From the NCBI GenBank assembly GCA_965199815.1, contig CBDATE010000018.1:124001-188000 (forward strand): a stretch of DNA of 64,000 nucleotides, in the 5' to 3' direction. Origin of the DNA: Azotimanducus sp965199815. GTDB taxonomy: Bacteria; Pseudomonadota; Gammaproteobacteria; Pseudomonadales; Azotimanducaceae. Shown in pieces: positions 28,979 to 37,813 of the stretch. Positions within the stretch are counted from its first letter, which is position 1. The number at the start of each line of letters is the position of its first letter. A program made the translations under genes and the position numbers. The notes beneath the pieces were generated by a model. The model was not told the origin of the DNA. It did no database searches and saw nothing but the letters and a program-made list of their open reading frames with translations.

Positions 28979-29350
28979 TTGCCCCATGGCAACTATCGTC
29001 GGGATGCAGTAGTGCACACAAACACGCTACACGCTTTGCAGGAGTGGGAAGGATACGTGGTCGAGATCGGCGATGAAGAGTTCGTGGCCCGCTTGATTGA
29101 CTTGACGGCGGGGCATTCACACGAAACCGAGGAAGCAGATATCCCTTTGGCCGAGCTCTCAGAGGATGACATCCGGCGTATGAAAGTCGGCAGCATTTTT
29201 CGTTGGGTAATCGGTTACGAACGCTCCCCGGGAGGTAGCAAGAAACGGGTATCCCGGATCGTGTTTCGCGACCTCCCCAAGGTAACCGAGTCTGACCTTC
29301 GTCGCGCCAGAGAATGGGCGCGCGATATGGCGAAGTGGCTCAATCCTTGA
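28979..29350 (+). CDS. Small conserved protein of defence loci (123 aa)
   Basis: The core HALQEWEGYVVEIGDEEFVARLIDLTAG, then GSIFRWVIGYERSPGGSKKRVSRIVFRDLP, belongs to a small family I have seen beside HTH/ImmA-IrrE and MBL-fold genes in accessory regions; its function is unknown. The fold looks all-beta with a basic C-terminal helix. The start is uncertain: TTG 28979, or GTG 29012 just before the conserved core. The 160 bp upstream (28816-28978) carry no supported gene. A broken copy of its C-terminus lies at 21826. Confidence 0.68.
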   Translation: MPHGNYRRDAVVHTNTLHALQEWEGYVVEIGDEEFVARLIDLTAGHSHETEEADIPLAELSEDDIRRMKVGSIFRWVIGYERSPGGSKKRVSRIVFRDLPKVTESDLRRAREWARDMAKWLNP

Positions 29351-29465
29351 TCGTCGCATCCACGCCACCTGCAACGAACCAGTTCGAACTGATGCTTTTC
29401 GGTCCCGGCTACGGTGAAGGACTTGTCATGCACATTGGTGGTGGCGACTCACTGGTTGGACGGTC
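29347..29465 (+). pseudogene. Truncated MBL-fold hydrolase gene (N-terminal 35-40 codons only)
   Basis: The frame starting at TTG 29347, overlapping the previous stop, reads QFELMLFGPGYGEGLVMHIGGG, matching the N-terminal strand block (FGPGYGES, IHIGDG) of a metallo-beta-lactamase-fold family found in defence loci. The homology ends after GGGDSLV, and the rest of the usual 300-plus-residue protein, including the HxHxDH zinc site, is missing. A deletion thus removed most of the gene. Identification is from motif memory. Confidence 0.5.
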
Positions 29466-29561
29466 GATGCGTTCGGTAGCGCCGGCTCGCTGCTTGACTA
29501 TGCCGCCTGATTGGCTGATGGTTGAATCTGCCTGAATACAACAGGTTTGGAAGACACACTC

Positions 29562-30593
29562 ATGCCAGCAGTAACCCCCGAAATCTTGTCCTGGGCGAGG
29601 CACTGCGCCGGTCTCTCCAAGGCCGAAGCCGCGCACAAACTGGGCATCAAGGCCGCTTGCGGGAAAACGCCGCTTGAGCGGTTGGCTGAGGTCGAGAGTG
29701 GGGAACATGAGCCAACACGCCCGCTTTTGCTGCGGATGGCGGGCGTGTACCGACAGCCGCTGATCACCTTGTACATGGCGCAGCCGCCAAGACCAGTCAA
29801 GCATCATTCCGAGTTCCGCTCTCTTTCCGGTTCGCGTTCCGAGCAAGCCCTGATCGATACGCTGGTGCGGGATGTGCAAGCCAGCCAGAGTCTGATTCAC
29901 GAGGTTCTTGCTGATGAGGATGCGCCGGGGGTTTCCTTCATCGGTACCCTTGAGCTCAATCAGGGTGTGGATCAGGGCGTGTCTCGGGTGCGGGAACTGT
30001 TGGGCCATGACGAGGTCACGAAACATCGTCGCGCTGGTGATCTCTTTGATGGGCTCAGGGAGGCCGCCGAACGCGTCGGAGTCTTTGTTATTCTGAAAGG
30101 CAATCTCGGCAGCCACCACACGGCATTGGACACAACCGCGTTCCGCGGCCTTGCGCTCACGGATCCGCTGGCACCGCTGATCGCTATCAATGACAACGAT
30201 GCCAGAACCGCGTGGAGCTTCACGCTCGTGCACGAATTCGTTCATCTGCTGCTCGGGCGAAACGCCTGCTCCCCGAATGTCGGCAACTCGAAGGTTGAGC
30301 GATTCTGTGACGATGTTGCCAGCCGATTTCTGCTTCCCGAAGCACCCATCAGGGAGTTTGGGTCAGCTGTCTCCCGAAAACACAGGCACGATGCAGACAA
30401 CAGGGAATCGACTCGCGCACCCACTTTCTACGCAGTCAGATGCCATCGCGCGGGAAAAGCGATGCTCGAGTTGGTCGCGCGTTCTCTGGCGAATCGTTCC
30501 TTATCCACCAGACGCGCTGCGGTTGTGCTCGGCGTGAAGCCGACGCAGGTCGCGCCCATGTTGGCGGGATATGGTCTTCCGTATGCTGCGTAG
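29562..30593 (+). CDS. HTH (XRE-like) plus ImmA/IrrE-family metallopeptidase
   Basis: In this 343-aa protein the N-terminal 75 residues (ILSWARHCAGLSKAEAAHKLG... LERLAEVESGEHEPTRPLLLRMAGVY) form an XRE-type helix-turn-helix region, and the rest is the ImmA/IrrE domain with the zinc motif HEFVH near residue 225 (TLVHEFVHLLLG) and a downstream FCDDVASRFLLP helix supplying the third ligand. Family members cleave a cognate repressor on a trigger such as DNA damage. ATG 29562 follows GGAAG. Placed inside the methylase-helicase module, it is the likely switch that controls it, though its partner repressor is not apparent. Confidence 0.85.
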   Translation: MPAVTPEILSWARHCAGLSKAEAAHKLGIKAACGKTPLERLAEVESGEHEPTRPLLLRMAGVYRQPLITLYMAQPPRPVKHHSEFRSLSGSRSEQALIDTLVRDVQASQSLIHEVLADEDAPGVSFIGTLELNQGVDQGVSRVRELLGHDEVTKHRRAGDLFDGLREAAERVGVFVILKGNLGSHHTALDTTAFRGLALTDPLAPLIAINDNDARTAWSFTLVHEFVHLLLGRNACSPNVGNSKVERFCDDVASRFLLPEAPIREFGSAVSRKHRHDADNRESTRAPTFYAVRCHRAGKAMLELVARSLANRSLSTRRAAVVLGVKPTQVAPMLAGYGLPYAA

Positions 30594-30611
30594 CCTGAAT
30601 TTCAGCATCGG

Positions 30612-33530
30612 ATGGTGGCCATGAAGGATGTTCGTCTGATCGAGCGCTGGTTGCCGATCGCGGCGCTTGGCATCGAAAGTGTGCGCGAGCGGACACCGAT
30701 GACACCCTTTCCTGCCCCGAACCGTTTGCATGTCTGGTGGGCGCGACGGCCGCTGGTCGCCTCGCGCGCCGCTGTGCTCGCCTCGCTGCTTCCGGTGGAT
30801 GCGGACCGAAAGAAGTTCCTGCACATGCTGGGGATACATGGCGATCCGGTGGCTGCGAAGCGAAAGATCGACATCGCCAAGCGGACTGGCGAACGAATCG
30901 ACAACCCTTACGGATACGCCCGAGGGTTTAACTACACACCCGATAGTGAGGATGCAACATGGCTCAAGGGGCAGATCAAGGATGGAGCAGTTGTACTCGA
31001 TCCGACCGCCGGTGGTGCCAGTATCCCATTCGAATCACTTCGGATTGGGTTGGTGACGATTGCAAATGATCTCAACCCCGTAGCGGCACTGGTCATGAAG
31101 GCGACGGCAGAGTGGCCATCTGTTCATGCTGCGGATTTGATGGAGCCTTTCGAGAGCTTGGTCTCGCAGTGGCGTACCGGCCTCGAGAATCGACTCCTCT
31201 CGTTGTTCTCTCAGAGGGACGCGCCCGAGAGGTATGACTTGACATATCTCTGGGCGCGTACCGTCACCTGTCCCAACTGTGACGGATTGGTGCCCTTGTC
31301 CCCCAACTGGCGGCTGGCTCCGGGCGGTATCGGCATCCGGCTGAAGCCGGAACTTGCCTCCGGCCCTGGTTCCGACGGGCGCGTGTGCAGGTTCGAGATC
31401 GTCGAGAAGGCGCAGGACCAATCCCCCGGTACGGTGTCGCGTGGCGATGGCGAATGCCCCTATGCGGACTGCGGTCGTGTCATTGACGGTGACGAGATCA
31501 AGCGCCAGGCGCAGGCGGGTCGCATGGGCGAGCAACTCTACGCCGTCGTGTACAAGCAGCGCATCGAGACGGTTCTCAAGTCCGGCAGACGCGGCAAGGA
31601 CAAGTGGGTGCGCGGCTATCGGGCACCGCGTCCCGAAGACGACAACAGCGCTGATATCGTGGCGCGCCTCGCCGAGAAGCTCCCCGAATGGGAGGCGCTC
31701 GACATGGTGCCGAGCGAGCGGTTCCCGGAACTCAGCAACGACGATCGACCCATTCAGTACGGCATGCCACTCTGGCGCGACCTCTTCTCGCCACGCCAGC
31801 TTCTCTGTCACGGCACCAGCGTCGAGGTCTTTCGCGAGATGCTGGAAGCCGACCGTGCGAAGGACGAACTGACGGAGGTGCGCTGCGCGGCCTATGGCTA
31901 TCTGGCGCTCTCGCTTGACAAGCTGTGTGACTACAACTCCAGAATGTCAGTATGGCACTCGAATCGAGAAGTCATGGCGCATACCTTCACACAGCACGAC
32001 TTCTCCTTCAAATGGTCGTACGCAGAGATGGCACCCTTGATCGTCGGCGCGGGCTACGACTGGGCCATCAAACAGACCGCCAAGTGCATCAAGGAACTCG
32101 TCGCGCTGGTGCGTCCTGACGGCGAGGGCGATATGGTTGCCGAAATGCATGGGGCGGAATGTGCGCCCCCGCCGATTACCATCACCTGCAAGCCGGGCGA
32201 CAGCCTCGACCATATTGCGGACAACAGCATTGATGCCGTGGTGATGGACCCGCCCTACTACGACAACGTCATGTACGCCGAGTTGTCGGACTTCTTCTAT
32301 GTCTGGCTCAAGCGCACGGCGGGACATGTCTTTCCCGATCTCTTCCGGCGAAATCTGACCGACAAGGACAACGAGGCGGTCGCCAATCCCGTGCGGTTCC
32401 GCGGCGAGAAAGGTGTCAAGGCGCGCGCAGGCCGCGACTATCAGGAGCGCATGGCATCAATCTTCAACGAGTGTCGTCGCGTGTTGAAGGTGGACGGCAT
32501 CATGACGCTCATGTTCACGCACAAGGCTACAGGTGCCTGGGATGCCCTCACCAGCGGCTTGATGCAGGCCGGTTTCGTCATCAGCGCATCCTGGCCCATC
32601 AATACGGAAGCCGAGGGAAGCCTGCACATCCGCAACAAGGCGGCGGCCAACAGCACCATCTTCCTGGTCTGTCGCCCGCGCCCGCAGCGAGACGACCGCG
32701 ATGAAGCCATCTACTGGGAAGATGTGGAACCTCAGGTAGCAGAGGCAGTGCGCGAACGCATTGACGAATTTCAGCAGGCGGGCATCACCGGGGTCGATCT
32801 CTTTTTGGCATCCTTCGGACCAGCGCTTGAAAAGTTCTCGCTCCATTGGCCTCTCAAGCGCGGTACGCCTCGGGAGCAGCCGGAGAAACCGGCCCTGTTG
32901 GAGGACGAATGGGACCCTTACGCGGCCACGCCAGAGGATGCGCTCAACGCGGCGCGCGCCGAGGTGACGCGATGGCGCCTGGAGAAGCTGATCGGGGCGA
33001 AGGCGAATGAGGACCTCGACCTTCCCACTGCCTTCTTCGTGCTCGCCTGGGATATTTTCCGGGCACCGGTGTTTTCCTGTGATGAAGCGCTGCGATTGGC
33101 GCGCGCCGTGGGCATTGATCTTGATGCCGACATCGTGGGTCGTCTGGCTGCCAGGAAGGGCAGCGATATAGTGCTGTGGGACAGCGCATCGCGCGCCGCC
33201 AAGGGAGTGCTCGGCCCTGTCGATGGCTCACGCGGGATGATTGATGCCCTGCATCATGGCGCGAACTGCGCCCGCCAGAATTCGCTGGCTGCCGCGCGAG
33301 AATTGCTCGAAGAAGCCGAGATAGATCAGGGTCCACGCTTTGCCAACGCGCTCTCGGCGGTGCTGGCGGTTCTGCCGGTGTCGCGGAAATTCACCGGCAT
33401 TGACCTGCATGGTGAGGTCGCGGCAGCAGGGAGTGATTTCGAGGTGCTCGACAATCTGCGTCGTCTCGCCTACAGCGAGCGGGTGCCTGAGCCGATACAG
33501 CTTTCCCTGTGGCGTGAGGGTGCCGCCTGA
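30612..33530 (+). CDS. DUF1156 adenine-specific DNA methylase with Zn-ribbon
   Basis: The 972-aa protein opens with LIERWLPIAALGIESVRER and HVWWARRPLVASRAAVLASL, the DUF1156 signature. SAM-binding motif I (VLDPTAGGASIPFE) is near residue 130, a Zn-ribbon (CPNC...CPYADC) lies near 219-285, and the amino-methyltransferase catalytic motif DPPYYDNV lies near 545. It corresponds to COG1743-type methylases and probably methylates adenine to mark self DNA. ATG 30621 is an alternative start. It is followed after two bases by the helicase gene, so the two are co-expressed. Confidence 0.9.
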   Translation: MVAMKDVRLIERWLPIAALGIESVRERTPMTPFPAPNRLHVWWARRPLVASRAAVLASLLPVDADRKKFLHMLGIHGDPVAAKRKIDIAKRTGERIDNPYGYARGFNYTPDSEDATWLKGQIKDGAVVLDPTAGGASIPFESLRIGLVTIANDLNPVAALVMKATAEWPSVHAADLMEPFESLVSQWRTGLENRLLSLFSQRDAPERYDLTYLWARTVTCPNCDGLVPLSPNWRLAPGGIGIRLKPELASGPGSDGRVCRFEIVEKAQDQSPGTVSRGDGECPYADCGRVIDGDEIKRQAQAGRMGEQLYAVVYKQRIETVLKSGRRGKDKWVRGYRAPRPEDDNSADIVARLAEKLPEWEALDMVPSERFPELSNDDRPIQYGMPLWRDLFSPRQLLCHGTSVEVFREMLEADRAKDELTEVRCAAYGYLALSLDKLCDYNSRMSVWHSNREVMAHTFTQHDFSFKWSYAEMAPLIVGAGYDWAIKQTAKCIKELVALVRPDGEGDMVAEMHGAECAPPPITITCKPGDSLDHIADNSIDAVVMDPPYYDNVMYAELSDFFYVWLKRTAGHVFPDLFRRNLTDKDNEAVANPVRFRGEKGVKARAGRDYQERMASIFNECRRVLKVDGIMTLMFTHKATGAWDALTSGLMQAGFVISASWPINTEAEGSLHIRNKAAANSTIFLVCRPRPQRDDRDEAIYWEDVEPQVAEAVRERIDEFQQAGITGVDLFLASFGPALEKFSLHWPLKRGTPREQPEKPALLEDEWDPYAATPEDALNAARAEVTRWRLEKLIGAKANEDLDLPTAFFVLAWDIFRAPVFSCDEALRLARAVGIDLDADIVGRLAARKGSDIVLWDSASRAAKGVLGPVDGSRGMIDALHHGANCARQNSLAAARELLEEAEIDQGPRFANALSAVLAVLPVSRKFTGIDLHGEVAAAGSDFEVLDNLRRLAYSERVPEPIQLSLWREGAA

Positions 33531-33532
33531 GC

Positions 33533-36500
33533 ATGTTGCGTAGCCACCGCTGGAGGTTCAAATACACGCCAGAGGACGGCGATCTGGTGGATGTCTTCTA
33601 TATTCCGGCGTTGCAGAGTGCTCTGCGTCACGACCGCCTGACGGGGTATTTCAATGCGGGTGCCCTGGCGCTTGCGGCGCGCGGTATCGAGGGGCTGGTG
33701 CGCAATGCAGGCAGGATGCGGCTTGTGGTCGGCTGTACACTGGAACCAGCGGAAATTGAAGCGATCAACAAGGGAGAGCGCCTCCGCACACTCGTCGAGC
33801 AGCGCCTGATCAGCCTCCCTCTCGAGCCACGGGATGCAGTGTCCACCGACGCACTGGAATTGCTGGCGTGGATGATCGCGCACCGAGTCCTCGAGGTCAA
33901 GGTTGCGGTGCCTTGCGACGCAGACGGCGCACCAACCTCGGACAACGGCATTTTCCATGAGAAGACCGGTATCGTCGAGGATCGGGCTGGCGACCGCATT
34001 GCCTGGACCGGGAGCCTGAACGAGACCAATGCGGGCTGGCAAAACAACTGGGAGAGCATCAGCGTGTTCACCAGTTGGGGAGCAGAGCCGGGGCGGGTGG
34101 ACGAAGAGGAGACGAATTTCTCGCGCATTTGGGAGGGACGGACGAATCGCGTCATCGCGATGGACATCCCGGAGGCAATGCGCCTGGATTTGATGCGCTT
34201 CATGCCGAAACAGGAGCTGCCAGCGCGGCTCCGGCCAACATGTACCTTGCGCGACCGGGTGTGGTCGTTCATTCGGGTGGCACCATCGCGCTCCGGTGGC
34301 GGCGAGTGCATCGGTGAAGCCACTGCGGCGGTCACTCCCTGGCCGCATCAGGTGCGCGCGTTTGAGCGCCTCTACAAGAACTGGCCACCGAAGCTGTTGA
34401 TCGCCGATGAAGTGGGGCTCGGCAAAACCATTCAGGCTGGCCTCCTGCTGCGTCAGGCATGGCTCGCCGGTCGCGCAAGGCGCATCCTCATTCTTGCGCC
34501 CAAGGCAGTGCTCAGCCAGTGGCAGATCGAGTTGTACGAGAAATTCAACCTCAACTGGCCCATCTATGACGGTGGCAAGTTGGTCTGGTATGAGTCCCGG
34601 GCGATGCGTGGGCAGCATGAGCGCAAGGTGGAACGCGAGGAATGGCACCGAGAGCCGGTGGTGCTGGCATCAAGCCAGTTGATGCGCCGCAGGGAGCGAG
34701 CGAGTGAACTTCTGGAGCGGGCAGAACCCTGGGATCTGGTGGTGCTTGACGAGGCGCATCATGCCCGCAGGCGCGCTGCCGGCAGCACGAGGGAGCGCGG
34801 TGTCAATGCCTTGCTGAAACTCATGCAGGGGCTCACGTCGAAAACCGGGGGGCTCTTGCTGCTGACCGCCACGCCCATGCAGGTGCATCCGGTAGAGGTG
34901 TGGGATCTGCTCAGTCTGCTCGGATTGCCGCCGCAATGGACAGCGGAGAAGTTCCTCGAATTTTTCGAGCAAATGACGGATGCGAGCCTGTCAGCCGAGG
35001 CCATGGAGCGGATGGCGCACCTGTTTCGCGCTGCTGAGCAGCATCATGGTGCCGTCGAACCGGCAGATGCAGAACGGGTTGGTGGGCTGAGTCGGCTGCG
35101 AACCAGAGAGGTCCTGAAGGCATTGCGGGATTCGGCAGTCACGCCGCGCAAGCATCTTCAGACTGAGGAGCGTCAGGCCGCTGTCAGGATCATGCGCGCG
35201 AACACGCCGGTGCGCAGGTTGGTGTCGCGTTACACGCGCGAAACGCTGCGAGGCTATTTTCAGCAGGGGATGATAGATACGCCCGTCGCGACACGCGAGG
35301 TACAAGACAGGTTTCTCGTCATGTCCGATGCCGAGCGCGGCCTGTACGAGGCGGTTGAAGACTACATTGTCGAGGCCTGGGGGCGAGCCGACAGGACGGA
35401 GCGATCAGCCGTCGGGTTCGTCATGACCATCTATCGCCGCCGACTGGCGAGCAGTTTTCATGCGTTGCGCGAGACTCTGGGCAAGCGCCGCGATGCCATT
35501 GTCGGCAACCTGTCTGCGACGGCAGAAACCCTTGATGAGGATCTGCCGGACGATGATGCAGCGGATGAAGTCATCGATGCCGACGAAGCGCAAGAACTGG
35601 CGCGCGAGGCCCTGGCCTGTGAACAGAGAGCGGAAATCGATCATCTGATCGCCGCGATCAATCAGCTGCCGCCGAACTCCAAACTTGACTATCTCACAGA
35701 AGCATTGCGCGAACTGCGTACAGCCGGTTACAAGCAGGTGATGATCTTCACCCAGTACACGGACACCATGGATTTTCTGCGTGCGGCGCTCATCAAGGAC
35801 GGCGCGTGGAGGCTATTGTGTTTCTCCGGGCGTGGCGGCGAGGTGCCCGGAGATGATGGCACCTGGAGCCGTATCAGCAGAAATGATGCCAAGCAACGTT
35901 TCCGGAACGGGGATGCCGATGTGCTGCTGTGCACCGATGCGGCGGCCGAGGGGCTGAACTTCCAGTTCTGTGGTGCCCTGATCAATTACGACATGCCCTG
36001 GAACCCCATGCGCGTGGAGCAACGCATCGGACGCATTGATCGCCTGGGGCAAGAGCACAAGCGTATTCGTATCATCAATATGCACTACGACGGGACGGTG
36101 GAGACAGACATCTATCGTGCGCTCGGCAAGCGTATTCAACTCTTCACATCTGTTGTCGGGCCGCTGCAGCCCATTCTCGCCAGGCTACCCGGGAAGATTG
36201 GGCAGAGCATACTCACCGGCCAAGGCCGCGATGCCCGTACGCGCGCCAGTCTCGTCGCATCCATCGAGCACGAAGCGGACGAAAGCAGTGATGCCGGGTT
36301 CGATATAAATGCGGTGACGCAGAGCGACCTCGATATGCCAGCGCGCCCGAAACCGATTCTTGCTCTGAAGGATCTGGAGCGGATTATTGGAAACCCTGAC
36401 CTCATGCCTTCCGATGTCGAGATTGAACCTATGGGACGCAGGGAATACAGTCTGCGAGCGCCGGGCATGACGGAGTCGGTGCGGGTGACAACAGACCCCG

Positions 36501-36640
36501 AATACTTCGAGCAGCATGCCGAGGACATGGAACTCTGGTCACCCGGCAACCTCCTGTTTCAGGCACCGGAGTTGACGCAGGACAGTGAACCCGAACCTCC
36601 TGCAGGCACGACGCTGAAGGAGATTCTTGATGCAGGATGA
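33533..36640 (+). CDS. SNF2-family helicase with N-terminal PLD-like nuclease domain
   Basis: In this 1,035-aa protein the first 260 residues resemble a phospholipase-D-type nuclease half (DRLTGYFNAGALALAARGIEGL, then GIFHEKTGI with HxK, and GSLNETNAG). The helicase core has Walker A ADEVGLGKTIQAGLL near 290, DEAH in VVLDEAHHARR near 403, motif IV QYTDTMDFL near 740, and the motif V-VI block AAAEGLNFQ...RIGRIDRLGQ near 805-845. It is the last gene of the island and ends 65 bases before a convergent gene. It probably translocates on DNA and cuts or remodels non-self DNA with the DUF1156 and DUF499 partners. Confidence 0.9.
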   Translation: MLRSHRWRFKYTPEDGDLVDVFYIPALQSALRHDRLTGYFNAGALALAARGIEGLVRNAGRMRLVVGCTLEPAEIEAINKGERLRTLVEQRLISLPLEPRDAVSTDALELLAWMIAHRVLEVKVAVPCDADGAPTSDNGIFHEKTGIVEDRAGDRIAWTGSLNETNAGWQNNWESISVFTSWGAEPGRVDEEETNFSRIWEGRTNRVIAMDIPEAMRLDLMRFMPKQELPARLRPTCTLRDRVWSFIRVAPSRSGGGECIGEATAAVTPWPHQVRAFERLYKNWPPKLLIADEVGLGKTIQAGLLLRQAWLAGRARRILILAPKAVLSQWQIELYEKFNLNWPIYDGGKLVWYESRAMRGQHERKVEREEWHREPVVLASSQLMRRRERASELLERAEPWDLVVLDEAHHARRRAAGSTRERGVNALLKLMQGLTSKTGGLLLLTATPMQVHPVEVWDLLSLLGLPPQWTAEKFLEFFEQMTDASLSAEAMERMAHLFRAAEQHHGAVEPADAERVGGLSRLRTREVLKALRDSAVTPRKHLQTEERQAAVRIMRANTPVRRLVSRYTRETLRGYFQQGMIDTPVATREVQDRFLVMSDAERGLYEAVEDYIVEAWGRADRTERSAVGFVMTIYRRRLASSFHALRETLGKRRDAIVGNLSATAETLDEDLPDDDAADEVIDADEAQELAREALACEQRAEIDHLIAAINQLPPNSKLDYLTEALRELRTAGYKQVMIFTQYTDTMDFLRAALIKDGAWRLLCFSGRGGEVPGDDGTWSRISRNDAKQRFRNGDADVLLCTDAAAEGLNFQFCGALINYDMPWNPMRVEQRIGRIDRLGQEHKRIRIINMHYDGTVETDIYRALGKRIQLFTSVVGPLQPILARLPGKIGQSILTGQGRDARTRASLVASIEHEADESSDAGFDINAVTQSDLDMPARPKPILALKDLERIIGNPDLMPSDVEIEPMGRREYSLRAPGMTESVRVTTDPEYFEQHAEDMELWSPGNLLFQAPELTQDSEPEPPAGTTLKEILDAG

Positions 36641-36704
36641 AGCGATGCGCCGCGTCTTGGCAGGGGTAACGAGTGTCAGAGCATCGCCCCGTCACGCTCC
36701 TCCC

Positions 36705-37742
36705 TCACTGCAACAACGCAAACGCCCCCATCTCGTCAAGCGAGGCGAAGCAACGCCCGAGCAGGGTGCGTCCCAGGGCCTCGCCGCGCGCATTGCCAAG
36801 GTCAAGCGTACCGGCAATGATCACCGCATAGTTGAGAAGGTAGAGCGCACACAGCCTGTATCTGCGCTCGAAGTCGGCGCGCGGGCAGGCCACGCCATGC
36901 GCACACAGTTCATCGAGATAGAGGCCCTCGAGGTCGTGCTCACGCACCACATCAATGGGGACATTCTGAGTGAGGAAGTAGGCGAGATCCTGTTCAGGGG
37001 CCGAGGTGCACACCGATTGCCAGTCCACCAGCGCGATTTCCGATGCGCCGAAAAACACGTTGTCGAGGCGCACATCTGCGTGCGACAGACACACGGGCGG
37101 TGTTGACATCTCCTGCAACAGCCTCGGCGTGGCGGCGGCCATCTTCTCGCCGGCAATGAGCGCGGCCTCCGGAACCAGTTCCCGGAAGCGCTCCAGCACC
37201 ACGGGCCAGCCCATCTCGAATCCGGCAATCATGCCGTTACACTGCGCGGGGTTGTTGTGCGAGATGAGCGAGAAGCGGTCGCGCGGCTGCCAGGTCGAGG
37301 CGTGCAGCGCGGCGATTGCCGACACCACTGTACGCGCCTGCTCGACCGAGCAGCCCGCCACCTGATCGCCAACATCGAAGTCACGCAGGTCTTCGATGAG
37401 CAGCACGAAGTCTTGCGTCGCCTGGTCAAATTCAGCGTGATAGCACACGGGAGTACGTACCGGTATCTGCGAGGCGATGTTTCTGTAGAAGGCGACCTCG
37501 CGGCCGTACATGTCGTAGCTCCCGGCCACCGCGCGGTTCGCTTGCGACGGTGAAGGAAACTTGGCCACCAGCGAATCGAAGGGCAAGGTACTGCTACCGA
37601 GTTTCAGGCGCACCACCTGTCCGATGATGCCGACACCTTCGCCAAAACGCTCGATCTCGAACTGATCGACCTGGCCGCCGAGCGCTGCGCTCAACCAGGC
37701 TTCGGTGACATCTTCCGGGCGACAGGGAAACATACTGACCAT
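36705..37742 (-). CDS. Aminoglycoside-phosphotransferase/ecdysteroid-kinase-like small-molecule kinase
   Basis: The 345-aa protein has protein-kinase-like-fold motifs: LIEDLRDFDVGDQ in the hinge, LSHADVRLDNVFF as the catalytic loop (HxDxxxxN) near residue 215, and ALVDWQ as the Mg-binding DFG equivalent near 240. It matches phosphotransferases of unknown substrate that are common near lipid and acyl-CoA genes. It is third in a minus-strand set with an SDR and a DUF2784 protein. It does not look like a resistance gene specifically. Confidence 0.8.
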   Translation of the reverse strand: MVSMFPCRPEDVTEAWLSAALGGQVDQFEIERFGEGVGIIGQVVRLKLGSSTLPFDSLVAKFPSPSQANRAVAGSYDMYGREVAFYRNIASQIPVRTPVCYHAEFDQATQDFVLLIEDLRDFDVGDQVAGCSVEQARTVVSAIAALHASTWQPRDRFSLISHNNPAQCNGMIAGFEMGWPVVLERFRELVPEAALIAGEKMAAATPRLLQEMSTPPVCLSHADVRLDNVFFGASEIALVDWQSVCTSAPEQDLAYFLTQNVPIDVVREHDLEGLYLDELCAHGVACPRADFERRYRLCALYLLNYAVIIAGTLDLGNARGEALGRTLLGRCFASLDEMGAFALLQ

Positions 37743-37813
37743 GGTTGTTACAGCATCCTCACGGCATCACCATCTCGCCAGAACCTGTACGGGATTCCAC
37801 GGGACGCAGCGGC

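Noticed and set aside
36705..37742. The kinase-like gene as an aminoglycoside-resistance gene
   Set aside because: It has the general kinase motifs but sits with an SDR and a DUF2784 gene; nothing supports antibiotic specificity.
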